In this document: one piece after another, positions 1 to 9,624 of the stretch
How positions within the stretch are numbered: the stretch's first letter is position 1
How the letters are laid out: each line of letters opens with the position of its first letter
Source of the DNA: an uncultured Clostridium sp.
GTDB taxonomy: Bacteria > Bacillota > Clostridia > TANB77 > CAG-508
NCBI GenBank assembly: GCA_948434985.1
Contig: CAOJFV010000009.1
Coordinates: 1-37,383, forward strand
Length of the DNA stretch: 37,383 nucleotides
Direction of reading: 5' to 3'
Made by a program: the position numbers and the translations under genes
Notes under the pieces: generated by a model
The model's input: the letters and a program-made list of their open reading frames with translations, nothing else
Database searches by the model: none
What the model was told of the DNA's origin: nothing

Positions 1-266
1 GACATGGAAACATAAAGGAAAATCTTAATGAAGATATAGGTTTTAGTTCTTTTGTCTTTCTATCTTTATCCATAATTAAATGCAGTATGAGCCTTTTTGT
101 TATAAGAAGATACTGGGGCAAAATAATTAAAATTATTTATTGTAAGTACTATACCACAAAAGAATTTGTTATGTTTTTCGTAATTGATATTAGGAATTTT
201 TTCATCACCATTTTCTTTTAAATATTTTATATATTTACTATCTACTTCATAAAATTTCAACTTCAT
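1..266 (-). pseudogene. Frameshifted ToxN/AbiQ/CptN-family type III toxin, cut by window edge
   Basis: Members of this family are endoribonucleases held inactive by a repeat RNA antitoxin. The start at 264-266 has an AAGGAG site at 275-280. The first 66 residues show the family N-terminus: MKLKFYEVDSKYIKYL, then KFFCGIVLTINNFNYFAPVSSY. That frame stops at 66-68. Moving to the +1 frame near positions 77-80 continues with LIMDKDRK, then ISSLRFSFMFP, which is the conserved next block of the family (R-F-S-F-M-F-P). A two-base loss in a T run is the simplest cause; no CGG codon is near, so this differs from the five frameshifts described elsewhere. The remainder lies outside the window. The antitoxin RNA gene lies directly upstream. 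The family call is from recognised motifs; whether it is nearer ToxN or CptN cannot be decided. Confidence 0.8.
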
Positions 267-292
267 TGTAACATCTCCTTATACATAAAAAT

Positions 293-320
293 GAGGATTA
301 AAAATTAAATTTTAACCCCC
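293..320 (-). terminator. Terminator between RNA antitoxin and toxin
   Basis: Read on the minus strand, GGGGGTTAAAA (320-310) pairs along 11 positions, two of them G-U, with TTTTAATCCTC (303-293). The loop is six bases, followed by A and five U. A leaky terminator at exactly this place, between the RNA repeats and the toxin, is a known feature of type III systems. Confidence 0.8.
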
Positions 321-473
321 ATTAATTAAATTATGCTATTTTGTTTTGAGTTAGCATTAACTCGAATATATCGTTCACTATTTTTTATGAGGTGTGAAAC
401 CTCGAATATATCGTTCGCCATTTTGGATTGAGTTGCGAAACACTCGAATTATAAATAGCTATTCTCTTTTAGT
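321..473 (-). ncRNA. Type III antitoxin RNA (ToxI-like)
   Basis: Between a consensus promoter (480-509) and a terminator (293-320) lie tandem repeats of about 40 bases. On the plus strand, unit 1 begins CTCGAATATATCGTTC at 361 and unit 2 with the same 16 bases at 401; CTCGAAT recurs at 443, and a diverged partial unit covers about 328-360. This gives roughly 2.9 units, a count and length close to those reported for ToxI, AntiQ and CptI RNAs. In those systems each processed repeat binds and inhibits a toxin monomer. Promoter and terminator look intact although the toxin gene is broken, so the RNA is probably still made. Confidence 0.8.
328..442 (-). repeat. Tandem antitoxin repeats, about 40 bp each
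   Basis: Two near-identical units, 361-400 and 401-442, share the first 16 bases and a TGAGTTG/TGAGGTG core followed by CGAAAC or TGAAAC. A third unit at 328-360 is degraded but retains ATTTTGTTTTGAGTTAGC. They form the body of the antitoxin RNA. Confidence 0.85.
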
Positions 474-479
474 ATATTT

Positions 480-509
480 ATTATACTATCTTTTTATTCA
501 TTATGTCAA
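480..509 (-). promoter_or_regulatory. Consensus sigma-A promoter of the antitoxin RNA
   Basis: On the minus strand TTGACA (509-504) and TATAAT (485-480) match the consensus perfectly and are 18 bases apart. The start would fall near 473, about 30 bases before the first repeat. Confidence 0.85.
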
Positions 510-551
510 TAATTTCAAGAAAATTTATTATATTTTATTCAATTTAATATT

Positions 552-974
552 CTATTTTTTTAATTTTAAATATGATTCAATAAATTTTCTTGTTGGCGAA
601 TATAATTTTTCTGGTAAACTATCTAAATCAAACCATTGCCACTCATCTTCTTTTGTTGGTTCCATTATTTTTAATTCACCACTATGTTTTTTGGCTATAA
701 CTTGTAATGTTATATAATGTCTATCTGGCTGAATATCATCTGCTACATTAAATAGTTCTATATCATCTACATCTAAATTTGTCTCTTCTTTTACTTCACG
801 TTTAGCACCTTCAAAAAATGTTTCATCATATTCTTGCTTTCCACCAGGTACAGTCCAACAATCAACTTCATATATTCCTCCTGTATCTTTCTTGCTCTTA
901 GCTCTATGTCCTAATAATATTTTATTACCATCTAAAATCATTACTCCAATTCCAACTTTTATATATTTATCCAT
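552..974 (-). CDS. NUDIX hydrolase
   Basis: A 140-residue protein of the Mg-dependent nucleoside-diphosphate-X hydrolase superfamily, about the usual length for a single-domain member. The Nudix box is complete at residues 45-67: G45, E51, R59-E60 and E63-E64 fit G-x5-E-x7-RE-x2-EE, with Asn replacing the usual Gly before the last hydrophobic residue. The upstream CWTVPGG strand is typical of MutT-like and ADP-ribose pyrophosphatase-like members. The substrate cannot be told from sequence. It follows secA on the same strand after about 100 bases and has its own AGAGGT ribosome site, so co-transcription with secA is possible. Confidence 0.9.
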   Translation of the reverse strand: MDKYIKVGIGVMILDGNKILLGHRAKSKKDTGGIYEVDCWTVPGGKQEYDETFFEGAKREVKEETNLDVDDIELFNVADDIQPDRHYITLQVIAKKHSGELKIMEPTKEDEWQWFDLDSLPEKLYSPTRKFIESYLKLKK

Positions 975-1074
975 ACTTTACCTCTTTATAAAAAACTGTC
1001 AACAACTTAAAATTTAGGATGACAAAATGATGACTTTTGCGTTTTCAGCCCTATCTGCAACTCCTTGTAGCAGG

Positions 1075-3795
1075 CTACTTTCCGCAACAATTCTTATATT
1101 TCTTACCACTTCCACATGGACAAGTATCATTTCTTCCTATTGTTGGTCCTTGATTTATTACTGTTACTGGCGCTCTTTTTTGTCCGTCCACATCATTTAT
1201 ATTATCTAAAGACATATTGGTAATTCTTACAGTCTCTGTTCTTCTTACTTCTTGTTGTTTACTTATATTTAGTAGTATTTTTACAACATCATATTTAATA
1301 GAATATATCATTTCATCAAACATATCTGTTCCTTCTATTCTATATTGAACAACTGGATCTTTTTGTCCATATGCACGAAGTCCTATACCATCTTTTAATT
1401 CATCCATTGCATCAATATGATCCATCCATTTTTGGTCTACTACTTTTAGCATAACAACTCTTTCAAGTTCTCTTAACTCTTGTTCACCAATCTCAGCTTC
1501 TTTTTCTTCATATTTTGCAAGTACTTTTGAAAGTAATTCCTCTTGTAATTTTCTTTCGTCAAACTTTTTGTCTTGTAATGCTTCTATATTATCTAGTCCA
1601 AATGTATTTTTTATTTCTTCTTTTAGCGATTCATAATTTACCACTTCTTCTACAGAATATTTGTTAACAATATCCTCTACTACACTAGTTATCATATTGA
1701 TAATACTATTTTTCAAATCTTCTCCATTTAGAACTTGTTTTCTTTGCTTGTAAATTATTTCTCTTTGTGTATTCATAACATCATCATATTGTAATACATG
1801 TTTACGAATACTGAAGTTTTTACCCTCTACTCTTTTTTGGGCCTTCTCAACTGCACCAGAAATTATTTTAGATTCGATTGGCATATCTTCATCTGCGCCA
1901 AGCGTATTAAATACACCTGTAATCATATCTCCACCAAATATTTTCATTAAATCATCATCAAGTCCTATGTAAAATTTAGATTCACCAACGTCTCCTTGAC
2001 GCCCACTACGTCCACGTAACTGATTATCAATTCTTCTTGATTCATGTCTTTCTGTACCAATAATTTTTAGACCACCAGCTTGAATAACCTTTTCTTTTTC
2101 ATCTTTTATTTCTTCTTCATATTTAGCAACTAATTCTCTAAATTTAGCTCTTGCATCAAGTATAGCTTTATCATCTGTTTCATTAAACGCCATAGCTTCT
2201 TCTATTTGTTCTTCTGTGTATTTTAGTTTTCTCATTTCTTGGCGAGCTAGATATTCACTATTTCCTCCAAGCATAATATCTGTACCACGTCCTGCCATAT
2301 TTGTTGCAATTGTAACAGTTCCAAATTTACCTGCTTGTGCTATAATTTCAGCTTCTTGTTCATGATATTTTGCGTTTAATACATTATGTTTTATTCCTTC
2401 TTGTTTTAATATCTTACTTAATTTTTCAGATTTTTCAATTGATACAGTACCAACTAATACTGGTTGACCTTTTTCATTTGCTTCTTTTACACTTTTTACT
2501 ATTGCTCTATATTTTGCATTTTCATTTTTGTATATAACATCATTTTGGTCATTTCTAACCATTGGTTTATTTGTTGGTATAGAAATAACATCTAAATTGT
2601 ATATCTCTCTAAATTCTGCTTCTTCTGTCATAGCAGTACCTGTCATACCAGATAATTTTTCATACATTCTAAAATAGTTTTGGAATGTAATTGTTGCAAG
2701 CGTTTTTGATTCATCTGCAATTTTAACGCCTTCTTTTGCTTCTATTGCTTGATGTAATCCATTATTATATCTTCTTCCATACATTATTCTTCCTGTAAAT
2801 TCATCAACAATTAAAACTTCTCCATCTTTTACCATATAATCTATATCTTTTTTCATAACTCCATGAGCACGTAATGCTTGGTTTACATGATGTACAATTT
2901 CAGAGTTATCTAAATCATTAAAATTATTTATTCTAAAGAATTCTTCTGCTTTTTTTATTCCTTTCCCAGTTAAAGATGCAGATTTTGCCTTCAAATCTAC
3001 TATATAATCATATTTTTCATTATCTTCTAATTGTTCTTCATCCTTTATATCTTCTTCTACAATAACTTTTGGTGTTAATCTTTTTACAAAATCATTTGCT
3101 TTTTTATAAAGGTCTGAAGATTGGTTAGCATGTCCTGAAATAATAAGTGGAGTACGTGCTTCATCTATCAAAATACTATCGATTTCGTCCACAATAGCAT
3201 AATTTAATTCCCTTTGTACTGCTTGTTCTTTATAAATAACCATATTATCTCTTAAATAATCAAATCCAAATTCATTATTTGTACCATATGTAACATCACA
3301 TGCATATGCTTTTCTTTTTGCATCTGGGTCCATTCCAGCAATTGCAAGTCCAACAGTTAATCCTAAAAATTTGTATAATTTACCCATCCATTCACTATCA
3401 CGTTTAGCTAGGTAATCGTTAACTGTAATAACATGAACACCTTTTCCTGTTAGTGCATTTAAGTATACAGGTAAAGTTCCAACTAAAGTTTTCCCCTCAC
3501 CTGTCTTCATTTCAGCAATTCTACCTTGATGTAAAATAATACCTCCTATTAATTGCACATCAAAATGTCTCATTCCTAAAACTCTTTTTGAAGCTTCTCT
3601 AACTACTGCAAAAGCCTCTGGTAATATATCATTTAAAGTTTTACCATTTTCTAATTCTTTCTTAAATTCAGCTGTCTTTGCTCTTAATTCTTCGTCAGTC
3701 AATTTAGAGATTTCACCCTCTAATTCATTTATTTTCTTAACAATATGCATAACCCTTTTTACTTCTTTTTCACTATATGTTTTAAATAGTCCCAT
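1075..3795 (-). CDS. secA: Preprotein translocase ATPase SecA
   Basis: SecA is the motor ATPase that drives unfolded preproteins through SecYEG at the cytoplasmic membrane. The 906-residue length is normal. Walker A (TGEGKT) is at residues 98-103 and the DEAD-type Walker B appears as [14 protein letters not shown] near residue 205. The conserved RGRSGRQGD and [11 protein letters not shown] helicase motifs are present. The C-terminal zinc-binding SEC-C motif is complete (C892, C894, C903, C904). The start has a strong GGAGGAG site at 3800-3807. A promoter lies at 3832-3860. No in-frame CGG codon is present. The call is secure. Confidence 0.98.
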   Translation of the reverse strand: MGLFKTYSEKEVKRVMHIVKKINELEGEISKLTDEELRAKTAEFKKELENGKTLNDILPEAFAVVREASKRVLGMRHFDVQLIGGIILHQGRIAEMKTGEGKTLVGTLPVYLNALTGKGVHVITVNDYLAKRDSEWMGKLYKFLGLTVGLAIAGMDPDAKRKAYACDVTYGTNNEFGFDYLRDNMVIYKEQAVQRELNYAIVDEIDSILIDEARTPLIISGHANQSSDLYKKANDFVKRLTPKVIVEEDIKDEEQLEDNEKYDYIVDLKAKSASLTGKGIKKAEEFFRINNFNDLDNSEIVHHVNQALRAHGVMKKDIDYMVKDGEVLIVDEFTGRIMYGRRYNNGLHQAIEAKEGVKIADESKTLATITFQNYFRMYEKLSGMTGTAMTEEAEFREIYNLDVISIPTNKPMVRNDQNDVIYKNENAKYRAIVKSVKEANEKGQPVLVGTVSIEKSEKLSKILKQEGIKHNVLNAKYHEQEAEIIAQAGKFGTVTIATNMAGRGTDIMLGGNSEYLARQEMRKLKYTEEQIEEAMAFNETDDKAILDARAKFRELVAKYEEEIKDEKEKVIQAGGLKIIGTERHESRRIDNQLRGRSGRQGDVGESKFYIGLDDDLMKIFGGDMITGVFNTLGADEDMPIESKIISGAVEKAQKRVEGKNFSIRKHVLQYDDVMNTQREIIYKQRKQVLNGEDLKNSIINMITSVVEDIVNKYSVEEVVNYESLKEEIKNTFGLDNIEALQDKKFDERKLQEELLSKVLAKYEEKEAEIGEQELRELERVVMLKVVDQKWMDHIDAMDELKDGIGLRAYGQKDPVVQYRIEGTDMFDEMIYSIKYDVVKILLNISKQQEVRRTETVRITNMSLDNINDVDGQKRAPVTVINQGPTIGRNDTCPCGSGKKYKNCCGK

Positions 3796-3831
3796 TAAGA
3801 CTCCTCCTAAAATATAATTTTTCTCTTTAGT

Positions 3832-3860
3832 ACTATAACACTAATTATCTTTTTACGCAA
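3832..3860 (-). promoter_or_regulatory. Probable secA promoter
   Basis: On the minus strand TTGCGT (3860-3855), 17 bases, then TATAGT (3837-3832). The -10 is close to consensus and the -35 is weaker. The transcript would begin near 3825, leaving a leader of about 30 bases. Confidence 0.5.
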
Positions 3861-4025
3861 GAAATTTAAGGGAATTAATATAATTTTATTTAAAGTAATT
3901 ATTATAATTTTGTTACAATAATTACCCTCCATTCTATAACAATAAATTAGCACAAATATAGTAATATTTTCTATACTTACACATACATTTTACTAAGTAA
4001 TTTTAATCAGAAAAGAGGATTTTAT

Positions 4026-4562
4026 ATGTTTATTTGTAACTTAAAACTCACCCATAAATTAGTATTTAAAATACTTTTTGTGTTTATTTTTATTTGTGTA
4101 CTATTTGTTGCTGGTATATCTATATATAAAGTTTTCCATTATGAAGGTATTAATGATACTATTCCTTCACCTAAAATAACAAATATTTCTAGTGATAATT
4201 ACACTAATATCTTAAAATCAGTACACGACAATATAGGTGAATATATTGGTCAAAAAATTAGTTTTACTGGATATGTTTATAGAGTATATGATTTTAGTGA
4301 AACTCAGTTTGTACTAGCAAGAAATATGATTGTTAGTTCAGATAACCAAAGTGTTGTAGTTGGATTTTTGTGTAACTACAAAGATGCAAGTAATTTTAGT
4401 GATAATACTTGGGTTAATATAACTGGAAAAATAACTAAAGGAGATTATCATGGAGATATCCCTGTAATTGAAATAACTGAAATAAAAGCTTGTGCTAAAC
4501 CTGCTGATGAATATGTTTATCCACCAGATGATACCTTCATTCCAACAAGTGCTTTATTTTAA
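4026..4562 (+). CDS. Membrane-anchored OB-fold protein related to the TIGR03943/YcgQ C-terminal domain
   Basis: A 178-residue protein with one N-terminal membrane helix (about residues 12-35) and an extracytoplasmic part. The block from about residue 72 (IGQKISFTGYVYR, then QFVLARNMIV, VVGFLCNYKDA, WVNITGKI) follows the C-terminal OB-like domain of the two-component permease-associated TIGR03943/YcgQ family. The family usually has a Cys-Cys pair just after the FVLAR block; here the site reads IVSSDNQS, so the pair is absent. The N-terminal multi-helix part of the family is also absent. It is a solitary plus-strand gene preceded by GAGG and followed by a strong terminator. Function is unknown; the relationship is by eye. 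Confidence 0.6.
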   Translation: MFICNLKLTHKLVFKILFVFIFICVLFVAGISIYKVFHYEGINDTIPSPKITNISSDNYTNILKSVHDNIGEYIGQKISFTGYVYRVYDFSETQFVLARNMIVSSDNQSVVVGFLCNYKDASNFSDNTWVNITGKITKGDYHGDIPVIEITEIKACAKPADEYVYPPDDTFIPTSALF

Positions 4563-4585
4563 ATTCTGTTATTAATATTTTATAG

Positions 4586-4614
4586 AAAGAAGGTGAAATA
4601 TCTCACCTTCTTTT
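4586..4614. terminator. Bidirectional terminator between convergent genes
   Basis: GAAGGTGA (4589-4596) pairs with TCACCTTC (4603-4610) around a six-base loop, with an A-rich 5' side and TTTT on the 3' side. It serves the plus-strand gene ending at 4562 and probably the minus-strand fragment ending at 4623. Confidence 0.85.
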
Positions 4615-4622
4615 CTAAATAT

Positions 4623-4829
4623 CTATTTTAATTCTTTCTTTAACTCTTCTATTTTAGATTTTGGTAATTCTGTTGCCTCCTGTGTTATTTCTATAGATAC
4701 AATAGGTATATTTAATAATGCTTCTAAAAATGATTTTAAATATTTTTCATTTCCTTTTCTTCCAAAAAATGCTTTAAATACTATATCATTTTTTAATGTT
4801 AATTCTCTTTTTTGACTTTGTTCCTTCAT
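4623..4829 (-). pseudogene. N-terminal fragment of an Rpn/PDDEXK_2-family transposase-nuclease
   Basis: The 68 residues contain the characteristic family opening LTLKNDIVFKAFFGR, then KYLKSFLEALLNI and SIEI.QE, as in the Rpn family of recombination-promoting nucleases (PD-(D/E)XK fold). Full-length members are about 270-320 residues; here the reading frame ends with a basic-acidic tail and meets a terminator, so the catalytic core is missing. The start has an AAGGAAG site. It is probably a decayed remnant left by deletion, although a short peptide could still be made. Confidence 0.7.
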
Positions 4830-5148
4830 TTATACTTCCTTTCCAATTTTATCATTTTTATTTATATTTCTCAACATAAATGACAAAACTTTTGATAATT
4901 TATGTTTCACAAAAGCAAGTAAAATTCTTTTTCACCTCTCTTTCGATCATTAAATTATCTTTTCCAGGAAATAAATAGACAAAAAAACAACTGATAAAAA
5001 TTCAAATTAACTTTCTATGAATAAAAATATTTTTTAATTTCCACTGTCATTCTAAAAACTGCCTCTTGATAATTTTTTGATATAACTTACTTTATGAATT
5101 TACTTGTTTATTATACATTTTATACTCTTATATGTAAATATTTTTTAT
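4830..5148. other. AT-rich non-coding gap
   Basis: About 320 bases with no recognisable gene, RNA or ordered repeat on either strand. It may be debris from deletion of the rest of the Rpn-type gene, but no residual coding could be recognised. Confidence 0.4.
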
Positions 5149-5187
5149 AAAAACAGCTACTTTTAGTAGCTGTTTTAAGTATTATTT
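5149..5187 (-). repeat. 39-bp direct repeat, left copy, containing a terminator
   Basis: Identical over 39 bases to 9701-9739. The inner 27 bases form a perfect hairpin: AAAACAGCTACT (5150-5161), loop TTT, AGTAGCTGTTTT (5165-5176). Read on the minus strand it is followed by U-rich sequence and terminates the large LRR gene, whose stop codon it nearly touches; the repeat covers the last codons of that gene. Confidence 0.9.
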
Positions 5188-8100
5188 AACACTTTCTGTA
5201 GCATTATCAAAATCATTCTGTACATTATCAGATTCAATATATAAACTTGATGTTCCTCCTACTGAAGTTAATCCATTTTTCGTAGCTTTTGCTATTTCAT
5301 CTACTGATTTAATTACAGACTTTAGTATTTCAATTGAATCTTCTCCACTTAATGTACGTTCTGCTGTTTCTTTTAGAGTATTTGCATTATTTATTATAGT
5401 ATTTTGTGCATACTGATACATATCTTGATTTAAATCTAATATATCATTTTGTGAATCAATATTAAATTTCAATATTGACTGAGATGCAAGAATTGGTATT
5501 AATTGTGTTGCCGTACATACTTTTTCAAACAGATTTGCTTTTGTTTTTGCAAGTAGTTCAAATTGCATACAAGTTTGCTTTGCCAGTACTTTACTTATTT
5601 CTAAAGACTGTACCTTTCTTTCTAACATTTCTATTTGTTCCTTATCTGTTCCATTTTGTGATTTTAATTCTTCTAATTTATATTTTGCAACCTGTATATA
5701 TCTATCTAATTTTTCTGTATAATCTATAGTTACATTTTGCACTAATTTGCAGTTTGAAATGCTCGTAATAATGTTTTCAGCTGATGTTTTTAATTCTTCT
5801 TTTATTTGTTCAATTGTTTGCACTTGTTCTTTTGAATCTGAATTATCTTTCTCTTCTTCTTTTCTTCTAAATAAGCTTTGTAAAAATCCTTTCTTCTTTT
5901 CTTCTTTAATTGTTTCTCCTCTTTTTTCAACAATTCCATCTAATCTTTTTAAAGCACAACTAACTTTTTCTACTTCAAAAGAATCTGTAATTCTTTTTCT
6001 TAACTCTTCTAATCTTTCTGTTACTTCTTGTTGAATGTGCTGACCATAGGTCAATATAGCAGCATAGCTACTCAAATTAAAACTTTCCATTAATTCTTGT
6101 TTTGCAGTTTTGTTTGTTATTATTTCTTCTTTTTCACAAGGTAAATATGACATTAAAAAATTTATTAATCTCTCTTCTTGGCTTTCATCTTCCATAACAA
6201 CAATATCTGCATCAGTAGCTTGTTCTAAATAAAAATGTTCATCATTAATAATTTCTTTTAATGTATTTATGTTTCTTTTTCTTAATTGTATATCTTCCTC
6301 ATTTAGTTGTCCTACTCCATTCCCTTGTTTCACTTCATTGGGTATATGTAAAAAAGTATAATTTCCATCCTGACTAATAAATTTGATTCTTATTCCACCA
6401 AATAAGTAATTAAATGAGCCTTCTTCAAATTCCTTTTTCGTAAACGCTTCTATTGTATCAATTTGTTTAGGAACTTCAAACATATTAACTATTTTACCTT
6501 TCCTATCTGCAAAAGAAAAAAACATACTATCTGGTAATTTTTGTTTTAGTTCCTCATTAAATATAGCTAATATTTGTTCATTCTCAAACTCTAATCTTCT
6601 TGGCTTATTTTCTAACAGTCTATACATATTTACTATTTTATTGGAAGATATTTGTATCTCTTCTCCTAAATATGATTCTAAAATTCCTACTTCTTGTTTT
6701 TCATCTTGCAATAATATTTGTGGATTTTTTTCCATAACTGGTTGTATTGCATTTCCATCATAATAATAAAAGTCATCTTCAACACAAACAATTCCCATAA
6801 ATGCTAGTGTTCCAATATATGCATTATATATCTTTGATTCTTTATCAATCTTTCCATTTTTTGGAATGTTATAATATTTTTTACATGCTTTTACATATTC
6901 TATTTTTTTCTCTTCTTCTGGCAAATCTTTTAATAGCATTTCAATTTCTGCAAAAACATTTTTCTGTCTTTCAAAAGTATTAATATCATCTTTTAATAAA
7001 TATTTACTTGGTTCTATTAAAGGATTATTATCACAATTTATAATAATTCCATTGTAATAATCTATTTTTCCTACTCTTATTTCTCCTCTAGAAGCTATTT
7101 CAAATTTTTCATCTATTTTTACTATTGACAACAAACATCCTTCTAATTTTATATTAATTTTTTCCTTACGATCCTTTAAGGCAGTTATAGTAGTAATTGG
7201 ATTTCTAGATAAATCTACCTCATTTAATCTTCTATTTTCAAATATATATTTTATTTGATCATTAGTTATTAAATTGTTTTTTGCTATCAATTTATCAATA
7301 TGAAGATAATTTATTAGTAAATCAATACCTTTGCATATTCTATTGTTAGATACATCTATTTCAGATAAATCTTCAAGTTGTGCCAAGGCTGAAACATCTG
7401 TTAAATTTCTACAATTATTTATTTTTATCTCAGTTAATCCTTTACATATTTCTGGTAACTCTCTCAATCTAGCATTGTTTAAATTGCTATTATCTATTGA
7501 TAATTGTTTCAAATTTCCTAAATTATTAAGTGCTCTAAAATCCACATCACATTTTTCAAAGTCAAGTTTTACTAATGACTTAAATTTGCTAAAAAATTCT
7601 TCTGTATCTTGTTTAATTATTGTGTTATCTTCCTCATTTAAATTCACAATTTGCATTTCTACTATAGTATTTGTTTGAGTTATATTAATATCATTGATAT
7701 TGTTTTGAGAACTTAATATAACTTTTAAATATTTAATTTCTCCAAATTTCGAAATTCTGATTGGAGATCCATTATATTCTTTCATATCAATTATCATAGT
7801 ATTAGCTTTTCCATAAGAATTTTCTTTAATAGTAACTCCTGGAATTTGTAGTAAATTTTTTCCATCCAATTCAACTGATGAAAGATTTTCATACTGCTCT
7901 ATGTTCTTAATTTCTTGTATCTGTTCACATTCTTTTATTTTTAAATCTTTTAAGTTTTTAGATACACTTAAAATTTTACTTAGTACATCTTGAGTTATTT
8001 CTAATTCACTTAAATTTAATGCTTTTATATACGGTGCTATTATTTCTAAATCCGCAATTCTTGAATTATCAGATATGTCTACTGTTACATTTCTATCCTC

Positions 8101-9564
8101 TTTTTCTATTAAGCCTAATATAACATCTACATCTTTGAATATGTCCAAATTAATGTTAAGTTTATCTTTAGAAATTATAATTCCTTCTAAATGTAATTCT
8201 GTCTCACCAAAGCTAATTTTTTTAATATTAGAATGTGAAGTAATAACTTCAAGTGTATCAAAGTTTAATTCTTGATTAGTAAACTCAACTTCTTCTATAT
8301 TAGTTGCATATGAAAGGAAATCATCTAGCATTCCACCCCTTTTAAATCCAGTTTGCGACGTTATCAACTTCTTAGTATTTTTATAAATTTCGTCTTGCTT
8401 ATTAAATTGATGGAATGAAACATTCTCCAAAGAAATTGAATTATCCACTTTTATTCTACTAGATGCACTTAATCCTAATCTAAAATCTTTATATGCTTCT
8501 GCTCCTTTACCTAATTTTTTTATTATTAAATTATGAATCAGTAACTCATCATTGCAAATAATACTATCCTTCCATAGATTATCATCTTTTATTATTAATT
8601 CTAATGTATCTATTTCTTTATAATTTGCAATAGATTTATTTTTATATTTAAACGAATAACCTGATGGAGTATCTTGCACATATATAATAATATGTTCTTT
8701 AATCTTTTTCCCATCAATTACAATTTTTTGTAAATTTTCATTCTTTAATAATGATTCTATATCAGAAATACTATTACATTTATTAATATATAATTCCCTT
8801 ATTTTAGAACATTTGCGAATAACTTGTATTAATTCTTCGTTTGTTATATCTACACTATCAAAATTTATAGCAATTACATTACTTGATATTGCATTAATAG
8901 CATCCATCTCAAACTGACCAGATACTTTCAAATCAATTTCTATATCATCATTCAAAAAGTTTTTTATGTATTCTATATCTTTAATGGTAGAAATATTAAT
9001 AATACTTAGTTTATTACCATTAAGAGTTAAATTTTCTAGATTTATTTCTACTCCTCTACAATAAATAGTTTTTACATTTTCATATTTTAGAATTGTGGTT
9101 AACAATTCTTGATTTAGTCTTATTTCTCCAAAATCTATTCGTTCTAAATCTAGACACATTTTTAATAATTCTTCAAATTCTTCCATAGAAGGAATTTCAT
9201 TAAGTGATAAATTTAGCTCTTTAATATTTCTAAAAATAAAGTCATTCTTTAATTTTTCTGCTTTAAAATTTTCTGTTCCAAAATAGCAATCAATCAATGT
9301 TAAAGAATTCGTAACAGCAAGAAACTTTGTTTTCCAAATATTTCCTTTTGATTGAAATCTCTTTTTCCCCTCTGGCGTATATTCAATTGCTAAATTCTCT
9401 ATTTGTACTTTTTTATTAGGAATACAACTACTCCATTCTGTTTCATCATCTATACGAAATGCCAAATTATGAATTATATATTCTTCTGTATTATCTCTAT
9501 AAGTATCATAATCTATTGCTTTACTATGAATTCTTACATATGGGAATTTTTTTATATTGACCAT
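5182..9564 (-). CDS. Giant cytoplasmic leucine-rich-repeat protein with TelA-like C-terminus
   Basis: A 1460-residue protein without signal peptide or membrane segment. Residues of about 100-800 carry many degenerate leucine-rich repeats (for example LKELNLS, LNEVDLSRNPITTITAL near residue 778, LSEIDVSNNRI near 735). A middle region of about 830-1180 is unrecognised. Residues of about 1190-1432 are helical and follow the order of TelA (toxic-anion/tellurite resistance family): FLQSLFRR near 1228, YIQVAKYKLEEL near 1290, LAKQTCMQFELLAKTKANLFEKV at 1327-1349, IPILASQS near 1356, then NANTLKE and the final helix. Full TelA proteins are only about 380 residues and lack repeats, so this looks like a fusion. 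The start has an AAGGAG site; a promoter with overlapping dyad lies at 9596-9638. The role is unknown; binding of protein partners is a reasonable guess for the repeats. Confidence 0.65.
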   Translation of the reverse strand: MVNIKKFPYVRIHSKAIDYDTYRDNTEEYIIHNLAFRIDDETEWSSCIPNKKVQIENLAIEYTPEGKKRFQSKGNIWKTKFLAVTNSLTLIDCYFGTENFKAEKLKNDFIFRNIKELNLSLNEIPSMEEFEELLKMCLDLERIDFGEIRLNQELLTTILKYENVKTIYCRGVEINLENLTLNGNKLSIINISTIKDIEYIKNFLNDDIEIDLKVSGQFEMDAINAISSNVIAINFDSVDITNEELIQVIRKCSKIRELYINKCNSISDIESLLKNENLQKIVIDGKKIKEHIIIYVQDTPSGYSFKYKNKSIANYKEIDTLELIIKDDNLWKDSIICNDELLIHNLIIKKLGKGAEAYKDFRLGLSASSRIKVDNSISLENVSFHQFNKQDEIYKNTKKLITSQTGFKRGGMLDDFLSYATNIEEVEFTNQELNFDTLEVITSHSNIKKISFGETELHLEGIIISKDKLNINLDIFKDVDVILGLIEKEDRNVTVDISDNSRIADLEIIAPYIKALNLSELEITQDVLSKILSVSKNLKDLKIKECEQIQEIKNIEQYENLSSVELDGKNLLQIPGVTIKENSYGKANTMIIDMKEYNGSPIRISKFGEIKYLKVILSSQNNINDINITQTNTIVEMQIVNLNEEDNTIIKQDTEEFFSKFKSLVKLDFEKCDVDFRALNNLGNLKQLSIDNSNLNNARLRELPEICKGLTEIKINNCRNLTDVSALAQLEDLSEIDVSNNRICKGIDLLINYLHIDKLIAKNNLITNDQIKYIFENRRLNEVDLSRNPITTITALKDRKEKINIKLEGCLLSIVKIDEKFEIASRGEIRVGKIDYYNGIIINCDNNPLIEPSKYLLKDDINTFERQKNVFAEIEMLLKDLPEEEKKIEYVKACKKYYNIPKNGKIDKESKIYNAYIGTLAFMGIVCVEDDFYYYDGNAIQPVMEKNPQILLQDEKQEVGILESYLGEEIQISSNKIVNMYRLLENKPRRLEFENEQILAIFNEELKQKLPDSMFFSFADRKGKIVNMFEVPKQIDTIEAFTKKEFEEGSFNYLFGGIRIKFISQDGNYTFLHIPNEVKQGNGVGQLNEEDIQLRKRNINTLKEIINDEHFYLEQATDADIVVMEDESQEERLINFLMSYLPCEKEEIITNKTAKQELMESFNLSSYAAILTYGQHIQQEVTERLEELRKRITDSFEVEKVSCALKRLDGIVEKRGETIKEEKKKGFLQSLFRRKEEEKDNSDSKEQVQTIEQIKEELKTSAENIITSISNCKLVQNVTIDYTEKLDRYIQVAKYKLEELKSQNGTDKEQIEMLERKVQSLEISKVLAKQTCMQFELLAKTKANLFEKVCTATQLIPILASQSILKFNIDSQNDILDLNQDMYQYAQNTIINNANTLKETAERTLSGEDSIEILKSVIKSVDEIAKATKNGLTSVGGTSSLYIESDNVQNDFDNATESVK

Positions 9565-9595
9565 TTTTATTACTCCTTATTTTTTTTCTTTTATT

Positions 9596-9624
9596 ATTGT
9601 ACTACAATATTACATAATTGTAAA
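9596..9624 (-). promoter_or_regulatory. Sigma-A promoter of the LRR-TelA gene
   Basis: On the minus strand TTTACA (9624-9619), exactly 17 bases, then TACAAT (9601-9596). The start falls near 9589, about 25 bases before the ATG. Confidence 0.75.

Noticed and set aside
66..266. Counting the toxin frameshift as a sixth CGG case
   Set aside because: No CGG lies near the break; a short T-run deletion explains it, so it is treated as an ordinary mutation.
328..442. CRISPR array
   Set aside because: Units are tandem with no unique spacers, are flanked by a promoter and a terminator, and precede a ToxN-like gene; a type III antitoxin fits better.
1068..1079. Small inverted repeat at the secA stop codon as a terminator
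   Set aside because: The stem is only four to five base pairs and no U tract follows.
6750..6850. Transglutaminase-like core in the LRR-TelA protein (KIYNAYIGTLAFMGIVC)
   Set aside because: Resembles the Cys region, but the following Gly-Tyr-Ala and the His and Asp of the triad are not visible.
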